Source: Pseudomonas baetica | Lineage (GTDB): Bacteria > Pseudomonadota > Gammaproteobacteria > Pseudomonadales > Pseudomonadaceae | DNA length: 64,000 nt | Direction of reading: 5' to 3' | Assembly: GCF_019733355.1 (NCBI RefSeq) | Contig: NZ_JAIHLQ010000030.1 | Location: forward strand, 32,563-96,562 | Shown: positions 27,413 through 35,864 of the stretch, in pieces | How the letters are laid out: every line of letters begins with the position of its first letter | Position numbering within the stretch: the stretch's first letter is position 1 | The notes under the pieces: model-generated | The model's input: the letters and a program-made list of their open reading frames with translations, nothing else | The model's database searches: none | What the model was told of the DNA's origin: nothing | Translations under genes and position numbers: made by a program

Positions 27413-27724
27413 TCAATCTTCCTCGTCTTTCACAAGTTCACCGGTATCAGCTTTCAGGTGCAGCTCACGCGCCACACCCTCGACGGTCAGCAGCTCGACT
27501 TCATACATGTAGACGTCGTGCTTCTCTTCCAGCTCGACCTCCAAAAGCTTCGCGCCGGGGTAACGCTTCATTGCCTGATGCAGCACTTGCTCCAGCGGCA
27601 AAATCACACCCCCGCGAACCAGGCGCAGCGCTTCGTCCTGATCGAGGTCGCGAGCCATCGCCGTCGAACAAAAAATCACGAGCGCCAACGCCGTGCAACG
27701 GGTGGCGCGAACATTAACCTTCAT
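27413..27724 (-). CDS. Small periplasmic PepSY-domain protein
   Basis: This 103-residue protein has a signal peptide (cleavage probably after STAMA, about residue 24) followed by one PepSY domain. The domain contains LEVELEEKHDVYMYEVELLT and a C-terminal ADTGELV motif. PepSY proteins next to a sensor kinase often act as periplasmic modulators. The ATG overlaps the stop of the upstream PepSY gene by one base. Confidence 0.85.
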   Translation of the reverse strand: MKVNVRATRCTALALVIFCSTAMARDLDQDEALRLVRGGVILPLEQVLHQAMKRYPGAKLLEVELEEKHDVYMYEVELLTVEGVARELHLKADTGELVKDEED

Positions 27725-28032
27725 TACTTATCCTGATGATCCCTGAGAACCTGCCCCGTCACCGCGTTCAATTCCAGATCCCATTCCTGCCCCCGCGGAT
27801 CACGCATTTCAACCTGGTAGATGTACTTGCCGTACTGCTCTTCCAGTTCGGTGTCGGTGATCTCGGAACCCGTGTGTCTGGCCAGCGCCGTGGCGTTGAG
27901 CTTTTCGAAGGAGACGATAGTACCAGCGTCGCGCAGACGCAGGGCTTCATCGGGACCAAGATCGCGGGCGTGGGCGATGCTGGCGGTCAAGCCGAAAAGC
28001 GAGGCGATGGACAGGGCAGTCAGGTTTTTCAT
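27724..28032 (-). CDS. Small periplasmic PepSY-domain protein, first gene of the operon
   Basis: This 102-residue paralogue of the next gene has a signal peptide ending near SIAHA and a PepSY domain with DTELEEQYGKYIYQVEMRD and NAVTGQVLRD. The start MKNLTALS was preferred over an ATG 13 codons upstream because the signal peptide begins there. It heads the PepSY-PepSY-regulator-kinase operon. Confidence 0.85.
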   Translation of the reverse strand: MKNLTALSIASLFGLTASIAHARDLGPDEALRLRDAGTIVSFEKLNATALARHTGSEITDTELEEQYGKYIYQVEMRDPRGQEWDLELNAVTGQVLRDHQDK

Positions 28033-28180
28033 GGGTGACTCCATATTTTTATGTGTTGCAACGCAGGGCACCTTAGCGGGATGAACTTAACTGAAACTGA
28101 ATTGCCATCATTGTTTCCTTGCTCCCACAGAGGGCCACCGTGGTTCTATAATCCTTCGCTTGCTAACGATCGAGACCGGT

Positions 28181-29260
28181 ATGACAGCCATCCACATCAA
28201 GTTTCCGTCCCTCACCCTCAAGGCCGGCCCCCGGGCCATGGCGCGCATCCGCGCCCAAGGCCTCAACGCTGCTGATGTCGGCACCCTGCCCGGCGCGGCC
28301 GGTGGGCCGAAGGCCTTGGGAATTCAGGGGCTGGATCTGGCCTTGTTCGGTGAGTGGCTGCCGAGTGCGCCGCGCGAACGTTCGCTGATCGGTGCGTCAG
28401 TGGGTTCCTGGCGCTTCGCCAGCGCCTGCCTGCCGGACGCCGCCGAAGGCATTCGTCGCCTCGGCCACCTGTACGCCGAGCAGAATTTCAACAAAGGCGT
28501 GACCATGGCCGAGATCAGCCAGAGCTCGCAGCGCATGCTCAATGACCTGCTCGATGGCCGCGACGACAGCATTCTCAATAACGCCGATTACCGCTTGAAC
28601 ATCATGGTGGTCAAAAGCCAGGGCCGTCTGGCGGACGACCATCGCGCTCGACTCGGGCTGGCGCTGGGCTCGGTGATTGCCGACAACCTGCGTGGTCGCG
28701 CGCGGCTGTCGCGACATTTTGAACGGCTGATCATCCACGATCCGCGCCTGGCACCGCCGGTCCATGCGCTCAACGATTTCCCGTCGCGCTTCGTCGCGCT
28801 CAATGCCGCCAATCTGCGTCAGGCGCTGCTGGCGTCGGGTTCGATTCCAATGATCATGGAAGGCGTGCGCGACCTGCCCGGCGCCGGTGCAGGGACTTTC
28901 CGCGACGGCGGTCTGCTCGACTATCACCTTGACCTGCCTTATAGCGGCGACGGCATTGTGCTCTATCCGCACTTCACCGACCGGGTGATTCCGGGCTGGT
29001 TCGACAAGACCCTGCCATGGCGCCGGGCCTCGGTGGAGCGCTTGCAAGACGTGTTGTTGCTCGCGCCGTCAAAGGAATATCTGGCACGCCTGCCCTACGG
29101 CAAACTGCCCGACCGCAACGACTTCAAGCGCTTCATGGGCGATGCGCCGAGCCGGCAAAAATACTGGCACGCGGCGATGGACGAGAGCCGGCGCCTGGGG
29201 GATGAATTCCTCGAACTGGCTGCCAATGGTCGCCTCGCCGAGCGCTTGCTGACCCTTTAG
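28181..29260 (+). CDS. Patatin-like phospholipase-family protein
   Basis: This 359-residue protein carries a patatin-type Ser-Asp dyad. The nucleophile elbow is GASVGSW (serine near residue 78), the oxyanion region is AAGGPKALG, and the aspartate is in FRDGGLLDYH. No signal peptide is seen, so it is probably a cytoplasmic lipid acyl hydrolase. The start MTAIHIKFPS was chosen over an ATG 7 codons upstream that lacks family similarity. It is followed 85 bp later by queD on the same strand. Confidence 0.82.
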   Translation: MTAIHIKFPSLTLKAGPRAMARIRAQGLNAADVGTLPGAAGGPKALGIQGLDLALFGEWLPSAPRERSLIGASVGSWRFASACLPDAAEGIRRLGHLYAEQNFNKGVTMAEISQSSQRMLNDLLDGRDDSILNNADYRLNIMVVKSQGRLADDHRARLGLALGSVIADNLRGRARLSRHFERLIIHDPRLAPPVHALNDFPSRFVALNAANLRQALLASGSIPMIMEGVRDLPGAGAGTFRDGGLLDYHLDLPYSGDGIVLYPHFTDRVIPGWFDKTLPWRRASVERLQDVLLLAPSKEYLARLPYGKLPDRNDFKRFMGDAPSRQKYWHAAMDESRRLGDEFLELAANGRLAERLLTL

Positions 29261-29345
29261 TCAGCAAGGCCAAACACAAGCTGATAAACTCGCCGCCTGC
29301 CCGAATCGCTGCGGCGAACGCCATCTGAACAGAGCTGAAACTACT

Positions 29346-29702
29346 GTGGAAATCTTCAAGGAATTTACATTCGAATCCGCCCATCGCCTGCCGCACGTAC
29401 CGGACGGCCACAAGTGCGGGCGTCTTCACGGCCACTCGTTCAAAGTGGCGATTCACCTGAGCGGCGACCTCGATCCGCACACAGGCTGGATCCGCGACTT
29501 CTCCGAGATCAAAGCGATTTTCAAGCCGCTCTACGAGCGCCTGGATCACAACTACCTGAACGACATTCCCGGCCTGGAAAACCCGACCAGCGAAGTCCTG
29601 GCCAAATTCATCTGGAATGAATTGAAACCACTGCTGCCGGAACTGAGCGCGATCCGCATCCACGAAACCTGCACCAGCGGCTGCATCTATCGCGGCGAGT
29701 AA
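29346..29702 (+). CDS. queD: 6-carboxy-5,6,7,8-tetrahydropterin synthase QueD
   Basis: This 118-residue zinc enzyme of the PTPS family makes 6-carboxytetrahydropterin, a step in queuosine biosynthesis. Zinc histidines are visible in FESAHRLPH and CGRLHGHSF, and the catalytic cysteine is in KCGRLHGH. The C terminus HETCTSGCIYRGE is typical of QueD. The start is GTG. A partial, internally deleted copy lies at about 36211-36306, on the far side of the lanthipeptide island. Confidence 0.92.
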   Translation: MEIFKEFTFESAHRLPHVPDGHKCGRLHGHSFKVAIHLSGDLDPHTGWIRDFSEIKAIFKPLYERLDHNYLNDIPGLENPTSEVLAKFIWNELKPLLPELSAIRIHETCTSGCIYRGE

Positions 29703-29775
29703 TTCAATACACATCCCCTTTGTAGGCGTTGCCAGAAGCCGCTCCAGGGGATCGGTGTTCATCAAGGAATATAGA

Positions 29776-29800
29776 GAACAGCCTTCGCGGCTGTTTTTTT
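29776..29800 (+). terminator. Rho-independent terminator downstream of queD
   Basis: ACAGCC-TTCG-CGGCTGT forms a tight stem with a stable tetraloop, directly followed by seven T. Confidence 0.92.
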
Positions 29801-29845
29801 ATGCCTATGCTTTTTTGGCTCCCACCCTGCCAAGAGGACAGGACC

Positions 29846-29907
29846 ATGACGGACTGGCTGCTGGATCAAGTCTTCGACTTCAACGGGCATAGCGTGCGGT
29901 TGACTCA
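29846..29907 (+). pseudogene. 5' stub of an interrupted gene at the island junction
   Basis: An ATG with a strong upstream AGAGGACAGG begins MTDWLLDQVFDFNGHSVRLTH. The reading then runs into the AT-rich island, and a short out-of-character tail ends at 29956. The N terminus resembles the start of a soluble protein, possibly BRO-N-like, but it is too short to name. The ribosome-binding site and start codon suggest a gene cut by insertion of the island. Confidence 0.4.
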
Positions 29908-31065
29908 CAAAACATTGACATCACCATTAAGAGTCAGTCCCTCAATCCATGTATGAAGCCCCCGCTTGATAACATGCCGTGATTTGAACGCCCCTGACTC
30001 CTCTAGAATATCTTTCAATATCGGTGAATGCGTAACAACCCAAATCTGCGATCGCTTACTGGCAGAGCTAATCAAACCAGCCAACGATCTGAGCATATCA
30101 GGATGAAGGCTGTTATCAGGCTCGTTCAAAACAATAAAAGGAGGCAATGAACCGGATGTCAGCGCAACGACCAGGCAAATATACTGCAACGTACCGTCAG
30201 ACAACTCCCACGCATTACTTGTCCGATTACTGTGAGCGAAACGCAAACCAAACGAAACGGTACGCTCAGGCTTTGAAATGTCCAAAGTTGCTCCACCGAA
30301 TGTATCCGCAATCAGCTTTTCAATAACATCAAGATCCTGAACTATATATTTTTGCGTCGCCAAAACAGCAGCGAGATTTGCTCCAGAGGAATCAAGCACG
30401 GTACCACTAACAGCGTAGCAAGGCTTACGGAGGGGTGACTCAATATCAGTCCTGAAACCATGATAAAAACGCCACCCCATTATTTCATGTTTGATACGCA
30501 ATACCTCGGGAAAACGCTCCGCATCTGAGAGAGCGTTTAATGCCGTGGCCGAGGGAAATAGTCGAATAGAATTAGTCATGTCCAGCATGGCCATTTCTCG
30601 ATCCATCACTTTCAAGAAACTATTCTCTCTGACCATCAGAATATGAATTTTTCGCCCATCATAAAACGACAACTTTTCATCTTTAATTTGTGGTTCAAAC
30701 TCAAAGCCATCGCCCAATATAATTTTTTCTCCAAAAACATTTTTTTGCGGCACCAAGCCCGCTGTAATTCTATAACTGTAATAGCCATTATCTGAAAAAG
30801 TTGAAAAACGCACTTCGAGAATAATCTTTGAGCGTTCGGCACTGCGCTTTGAATTTTCAGAAAGGATCGACTGCATGCCACCTTCCCTAACGATAAATTT
30901 TGAGAACTCCCCCGTCGCGGCAGCCTGCACGAGCTTTAGTGCATTATACAAATTGGTCTTCCCAACTCCATTAGCGCCATGAAAAAGGTTCAACCCGTCA
31001 AGATTAATAAACACATCATCAATAGAGCGATACCCTTTAACTGAAACAGACAAAATTCTCACCAC
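29905..31065 (-). CDS. RecF/SMC-like AAA ATPase of the lanthipeptide operon
   Basis: This protein of about 386 residues belongs to the AAA_15/AAA_21 (RecF/OLD-like) ATPases. Walker A is GANGVGKTNL near residue 33, the signature-like region is ELSDGTLQYICL, and Walker B FIVLNEPDNSLHPD is followed by the H-loop WVVTHSP. The family D-E pair reads N-E here. The GTG at 31065 overlaps the transporter stop (TAGTG) and has GGAG six bases upstream; a TTG at 31080 is the other choice. The gene is AT-rich like its neighbours. Its role is unknown; it is not a LanFEG immunity ATPase by sequence. Confidence 0.8.
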   Translation of the reverse strand: MVRILSVSVKGYRSIDDVFINLDGLNLFHGANGVGKTNLYNALKLVQAAATGEFSKFIVREGGMQSILSENSKRSAERSKIILEVRFSTFSDNGYYSYRITAGLVPQKNVFGEKIILGDGFEFEPQIKDEKLSFYDGRKIHILMVRENSFLKVMDREMAMLDMTNSIRLFPSATALNALSDAERFPEVLRIKHEIMGWRFYHGFRTDIESPLRKPCYAVSGTVLDSSGANLAAVLATQKYIVQDLDVIEKLIADTFGGATLDISKPERTVSFGLRFAHSNRTSNAWELSDGTLQYICLVVALTSGSLPPFIVLNEPDNSLHPDMLRSLAGLISSASKRSQIWVVTHSPILKDILEESGAFKSRHVIKRGLHTWIEGLTLNGDVNVL

Positions 31066-32738
31066 TAAAGCTCCACACAATATTCGCCATTAAACGAGAC
31101 TACTCGATCAGCCAGCTTTAATATCGACTCCCGATGAGCAACAATGATCACAATGTTAGACGCATTATATTTCTTTATATTTGATATGACTGTACGCTCT
31201 GCCGCCTCATCAAGAAACGCGGTACTCTCATCAAAAACAACCACTTTATGATCCCGCAAAAAACGTCTTGCCAGCGCAAGACGTTGGCGCTCTCCTCCCG
31301 ACAACATTAAACCTCTGTCTCCAATTTCCGTGTCCAGTCCGGACGGTAATCCTTTCAGGAACACCTCAAGATTAGCGAGCTTTAAAACAGCTTCCAGTCT
31401 CTCATCCGGTGAATTCTGATCGGCAACTTTTAGATTCAATCTCAGCGTACCGTTGAACAAACCAACCTCTTGGGATACGAAAGAAAACCTGGAATAAAAA
31501 TCGTGATCAGACAAATCGCCTATCGCAACACCACCATATTTAATTAAACCCGACGAGGGCACGTAGAGTCGCATCAGCAATTTGACAATAGTTGACTTAC
31601 CCACGCCAGACGGGCCAGTGATCGCGACGACTTCACCCGGAGCAAATCGAATTGACAAATCACACAGCACCTTTTCTACAGGTCGGTTAGGGTAAGAGAA
31701 CCCAACGTTACAAAACTCCAGACCATGACCAACGTTCGGAAGCTTATTACCTTTATCAACACGCCGAATTTCGCAAGCGTCAAAATGCTTTAGTAATGGT
31801 GCAAACCCACCTAGTGACTCGATCATGCTTCCAACACTTTTTAAAAGAGCGTCGTACGGCTGACAAACCTGAAACATATAGGCTGCAACCATTACGAAAT
31901 GACCAACACCTATCTCACCGGAAAGCAACCTTAACGAGGACTCATAAATAACCACAAAAAAAACCAATGAAAAAATAACTATCCTGACCACCTCCAGAGA
32001 AGTACTTCTCCTATAGAAATCCAACCAAGACTGGTAAACCCCTTCTTGATCTTCGCGAAAAAACCGCAGTAGAAACTCCTCAGCCAAATAAATACGTATC
32101 GTCTCAATATTCGAAACAATACCATGGACAGTTTTAGAACATCCCATTTCCTTCAATATCACAGCTTTGAATAGTTCTGACAAACGACCTATCACTGAAG
32201 CGCTAAGAATGGCATATACAAAAACATATAAAAAAATCATAAACATTACGAAAAAATCTTCAAAAAACAGCAACACTACAAATGATACTAATATCTGAAC
32301 CAAGGACGGCAGCACACCAACCAATAAAGAGCGCACAGTATTATCCATACTCGCAGAAGCACATTGCAACACCTGCGCAAGGTGTGCCGGCCCTTGTACA
32401 AGACTCTCATTCGCAGATAAACCAATAGATTTCTTAATAAACATCTCACCGAGATTTATATTAACCCTCTGAATAAACATCATTGTCAACACATCAGACG
32501 AATGAGATAACACCTGAGATATAAAAACAACACCAATCACCAAAACCAGAAAGATCAAGAACTGTTCATGATCACTTGAAGCGACCGCAAGCATCCGTTG
32601 AAAAAACATGGGCAACAACCCAAACCCTATCGCGGCAAGGAAAACCAGCGTTACCAATAAGGCCAAACGACCTGCATCCTTTGATTTCATGGACAACTTT
32701 AATAGCTTATAAGCATCGACAAACCCTTTGGCTTTCAT
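31065..32738 (-). CDS. ABC half-transporter (membrane plus ATPase) of the lanthipeptide operon
   Basis: This 557-residue exporter has about six membrane helices in residues 25-310 and an ATPase with Walker A GPSGVGKSTI, signature LSGGERQRLALAR and Walker B VVFDESTAFLD. No N-terminal C39 peptidase domain is present, unlike the usual bifunctional LanT transporters. If it exports the lanthipeptide, leader removal must be done by another protein. The ATG overlaps the synthetase stop (ATGA), so the genes are translationally linked. It is clearly more AT-rich than flanking chromosomal genes. Confidence 0.88.
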   Translation of the reverse strand: MKAKGFVDAYKLLKLSMKSKDAGRLALLVTLVFLAAIGFGLLPMFFQRMLAVASSDHEQFLIFLVLVIGVVFISQVLSHSSDVLTMMFIQRVNINLGEMFIKKSIGLSANESLVQGPAHLAQVLQCASASMDNTVRSLLVGVLPSLVQILVSFVVLLFFEDFFVMFMIFLYVFVYAILSASVIGRLSELFKAVILKEMGCSKTVHGIVSNIETIRIYLAEEFLLRFFREDQEGVYQSWLDFYRRSTSLEVVRIVIFSLVFFVVIYESSLRLLSGEIGVGHFVMVAAYMFQVCQPYDALLKSVGSMIESLGGFAPLLKHFDACEIRRVDKGNKLPNVGHGLEFCNVGFSYPNRPVEKVLCDLSIRFAPGEVVAITGPSGVGKSTIVKLLMRLYVPSSGLIKYGGVAIGDLSDHDFYSRFSFVSQEVGLFNGTLRLNLKVADQNSPDERLEAVLKLANLEVFLKGLPSGLDTEIGDRGLMLSGGERQRLALARRFLRDHKVVVFDESTAFLDEAAERTVISNIKKYNASNIVIIVAHRESILKLADRVVSFNGEYCVEL

Positions 32739-35468
32739 TCGAATACTTCCTGAAAGTTAAGCTTGAACAATTCATGAGGTAACAGGGGAAAGGATCGATC
32801 ACCTGTCATCAGAGATTTGAGGGCTAGGCATTCTCCGGCACTTCCTTTCATCAGACCACAACCTAAAGTGGCCGAACCATGAATCGACCAATACTTACTT
32901 TCCAAATCACTATTCAAAGCTTTCTTGAATAGTCGCCGATAAATCAACTCTACGCCCAAGGCTCCGTTGGAAACTGAGAAACTTTCTTTTCTGCCAGGTT
33001 CTAAAACACTCGCCTCAAATAATGCACGAACATTGTATTTCTGTAGAAACTCATTGATCATGCAGATATTAAAATGTCTTTTTAAAAAATCTAATACATA
33101 AATAATTCCTGCCCCCCCCATAAGCCCACCCAAACTCATCTTGAAGTTCCATATTTCGAGGTTTACTTCTCAAATCAGGCCAGTTACCACGCTGAGGGTC
33201 GAAGCAATTGATCTCCGACATGATCACGCCTTTTATCAATGGCAGGATCGCCCCATCAGGAATATCAAAAACAAGGGCATATACCGCGATCGAATAAGCG
33301 ACTCCTGCTTGACCATGCGAAAGCCCAGATAATATTTTCTTTGCGTGCCTTGAGATATTGGCAGGAAATATTATCTGCTCACCATCGAGTTCGGATCGCG
33401 CTACTAAAACATCGAATATCGACCTAGCAACATCTCGCCAAACCTCCATCCGTGATAGTTCAAAGTAACAACTTGCAATCACTAGAGTCCCGGCAAGACC
33501 ATAAACCAATCCCGAACCCATTTTCTTATATTCACATGCATAAAAAGACGTGACAATTTTATCGGTTGCAGCGGAAATAGAGGACGGGTTTCCATCTATA
33601 AAAATCGGAGCTATTGAACTCAACCCACCGACATATGCTCCACCTATTGGGGACGAGGAGAGGAACTCACTACCCACCACCATTTCATAATACGCGGAGA
33701 GAAACTCCTTATTCTCAGACTCTGACTCGAATAACCCCCCAGTAGAGGCGAGATACCCAAGCCCTCCTGAACCCGAAAACAAATCGAACCCTACCGGAGT
33801 TAGCTCAAGATAGCTCTCACTTCTACTGGTAAACAGTAACGGGGGAGATTTTTTATAAAGCATGTGCTTAGCAGCTCTCTTTACTGAAGCGGAAGTCGTG
33901 TCTAAAGAAAAACAATTAGAGACTTCCCCATCATCAAAGAAGTCAACCCTATCAAACCTAAAGTTCATATCGACTACTTTTCCAGCTTCTTTATACACGC
34001 ACTTTAAAAATTCAATCTCGTGACCATACCCATCACTTACTATACGATGCAAATCACTCCTTACACTATCGTACCCACTCACATAGTTAATCAGTTTAAT
34101 ACTTTTCACAGCATGAACTGAACAAACGAAAAGAGCCTTTGCACTAGACGTAAACCTTGGGACATCCCCAAGAAAACAGGCTTCAACCTCAGCCTTTAAG
34201 AGAGCGGGCTCAGCCCGATAATCTTCGATTGATCCGAGGCAGGACTCGATATAGTTTTTTCGGCCTTCATTACTCTTTAGAAGTAGCGGATGAAAAGACG
34301 CCTCAATCACCAAGCAATAATTAGCCGTGTCTCTCAATATCATTCTATTTTTAAAATTAGAAGCTTGATTAAAAAACCTCACAAACCGCTGATACTCAGC
34401 AGTTATAATTTTATAACACTCCACACAGCCAGCAACTATACAATCAATATAGTCCATCGGATTCTGTACACAACCATCAAACACTACCGCGTTCGGATTT
34501 TTGTTCAAAGATTCTTTTCTAACGATTTCTTTCCGAAATATATTTCCTATCCCCGCGTGCTCGGTGTCGGCAAGTCCATCTGTGTATTTAATAACATTCG
34601 GCACAAGCCCAGTTCTAGCTATTGCCGAACGAGACGCGTCAACATAGACATGATGAAATACTGCTTCCAAGTCAACCGGCACAGGATTTCCATGATGAGT
34701 TACTATATTTTCATAATGAAGATCGGTAACCCCTAACGAAGCAACTGCGGCAATCAAATAACCTGCTAACTTATAATAGTTCTCTACCTCCGCTTGGCTC
34801 TTCAAAGGAACCTGATCACACCACTTCACCCATCCGAAATCTTGCCCCGATATATATTCAGGAAACTCCCAGCCTTGGATATCACATTGATCCTTAAAGA
34901 AATCCCCAAGAAACTCGCTTGTTTTCCTTTCCAGTTCCAGGTCGCGCAATTTCAAGGCAAAGGCGGGGCATCCCCGTACGTAAAATAGAGCGACATTTTT
35001 ATTTCCATCGTGACTTTCATCCCCGAGCAAAAACACATCACTCACTTCATGAGCGTCCGCCAGAAAACCAGTCCGTAGCAATTCCGGAAGCGACTGAACA
35101 AAAGCCCCCTTTACTAAGGAAAAATTTTCCAACTCATCCGCAAAAAGTTTATCCAGCAAGTATTGCAGTGATTCATATTTACTCAGAAATTCTAGATACA
35201 ATTCATCCTGCTCTAAAAAATCCTCGTACGTCATACTGACGCCAAGATCTTCATTGACATGCGAAACTTCTGCCTCAATGGTTTGCCGAACATAACTTTC
35301 CACCTTGTTCGCAACATGTATAGCAAACGCATTAGCCAGTTTTTTATCGAACAAAGAAGCAAGATCGAACTCTTTACTCTTATACAGTCCATTCAGATAC
35401 TCATTTACTAAAACTCTATGCGCTCCGAAATAAGTCGACATGGATTCAACTTTTGAAAAACCACTCAT
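32735..35468 (-). pseudogene. LanM-type class II lanthipeptide synthetase, frameshifted in a G8 run
   Basis: Repaired, this is a 910-residue LanM-family synthetase. The N-terminal DUF4135 dehydratase keeps its expected catalytic residues: D249, H251, N254 in TDLHYEN, D266 in VDLEAVF, K173, and the R375/T381 pair in RMILRDT. The C-terminal LanC-like cyclase keeps H718 (LSHGQAG). The zinc ligands look replaced: WCxG reads W-A-Y-G (782) and the C-H-G motif reads SVSNG (833-834). A run of eight G (33112-33119 on the plus strand) shifts the frame at about residue 785, so translation as written stops at 33069. The start M has AAGGA seven bases upstream; an earlier ATG is too close to it. Confidence 0.85.
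33112..33119 (-). other. G8 homopolymer causing the synthetase frameshift
   Basis: The minus strand reads TTATGGGGGGGGCAGG. With seven G the frame continues W-A-Y-G-G-A-G-I-I-Y, which matches the LanC-like fold. With eight G it goes to a stop 15 codons later. It could be a sequencing error, a decayed gene or a slippage switch. Confidence 0.8.
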
Positions 35469-35494
35469 CAACATTTCCTTATGTCAAATAAAAT

Positions 35495-35510
35495 ACCGCC
35501 TTTCGGCGGT
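35495..35510 (-). terminator. Attenuator hairpin between precursor and synthetase genes
   Basis: On the minus strand ACCGCC-GAAA-GGCGGT is followed by ATTTTATTTG. A partial terminator here, directly after the precursor stop, is the usual way a peptide gene is expressed above its modifying enzyme. Confidence 0.75.
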
Positions 35511-35516
35511 TTGCGA

Positions 35517-35804
35517 CTAGTTAAAAACAACTACATTGGCACTTGGCACCAGCCCATAACACGTCCCGCTTTTTATTGATTTTGGCGAGTAGGAAGCATA
35601 GCAACACCTGCTGAAGCATTGAGTACAGTTACTTGTCGCCGGCCCCGTGTGTACAGGTCTTGTAAGCTCCATTCCAGGGGGAGTATTTTCAATTTGCAAA
35701 AGAAGTGGATCTACATACATTTTTACGAAGACAGCACTCATCATGACGCCATCCGCCCGAATAACATTTTTAACAGATTCAATATCGACACTACGAATAC
35801 TCAT
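35517..35804 (-). CDS. Probable lanthipeptide precursor peptide
   Basis: This 95-residue peptide is encoded immediately upstream of the LanM gene. Its C-terminal half holds five cysteines (C60, C63, C67, C68, C82) mixed with Ser/Thr (T53, T57, S58, T61, S65, S71, S73, S76, S79, T81), the composition of a lanthipeptide core. The N-terminal half is a plausible leader (MSIRSVDIESVKNV) but has no double-glycine site and does not resemble Nif11 or nitrile-hydratase leaders. The start was chosen because AAGGA lies six bases upstream; an ATG seven codons earlier has no such site. I do not recognise the family. Confidence 0.72.
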   Translation of the reverse strand: MSIRSVDIESVKNVIRADGVMMSAVFVKMYVDPLLLQIENTPPGMELTRPVHTGPATSNCTQCFSRCCYASYSPKSIKSGTCYGLVPSANVVVFN

Positions 35805-35837
35805 CTTACGTCCTTGTATTGCCATTAGAATGCTTTG

Positions 35838-35856
35838 AAAAATTGAGAATCATTTG
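35838..35856. promoter_or_regulatory. Fur-like box over the lanthipeptide operon start site
   Basis: AAAATTGAGAATCATTTGG matches the 19-bp Fur consensus at 12 positions, with the central TGAGAATCATT well kept. It would overlap the transcription start predicted from the adjacent promoter. It is a weak, position-supported call. Confidence 0.3.
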
Positions 35857-35864
35857 GAGCTATA

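Noticed and set aside
32735..33139. Separate small gene after the LanM ORF
   Set aside because: It is the out-of-frame continuation of the LanM C terminus past the G8 run. Its sequence carries LanC-like motifs and it has no ribosome-binding site.
34290..34736. Plus-strand ORF inside the LanM gene
   Set aside because: It is AT-rich antisense without a ribosome-binding site. The minus-strand gene has the conserved dehydratase motifs through this stretch.
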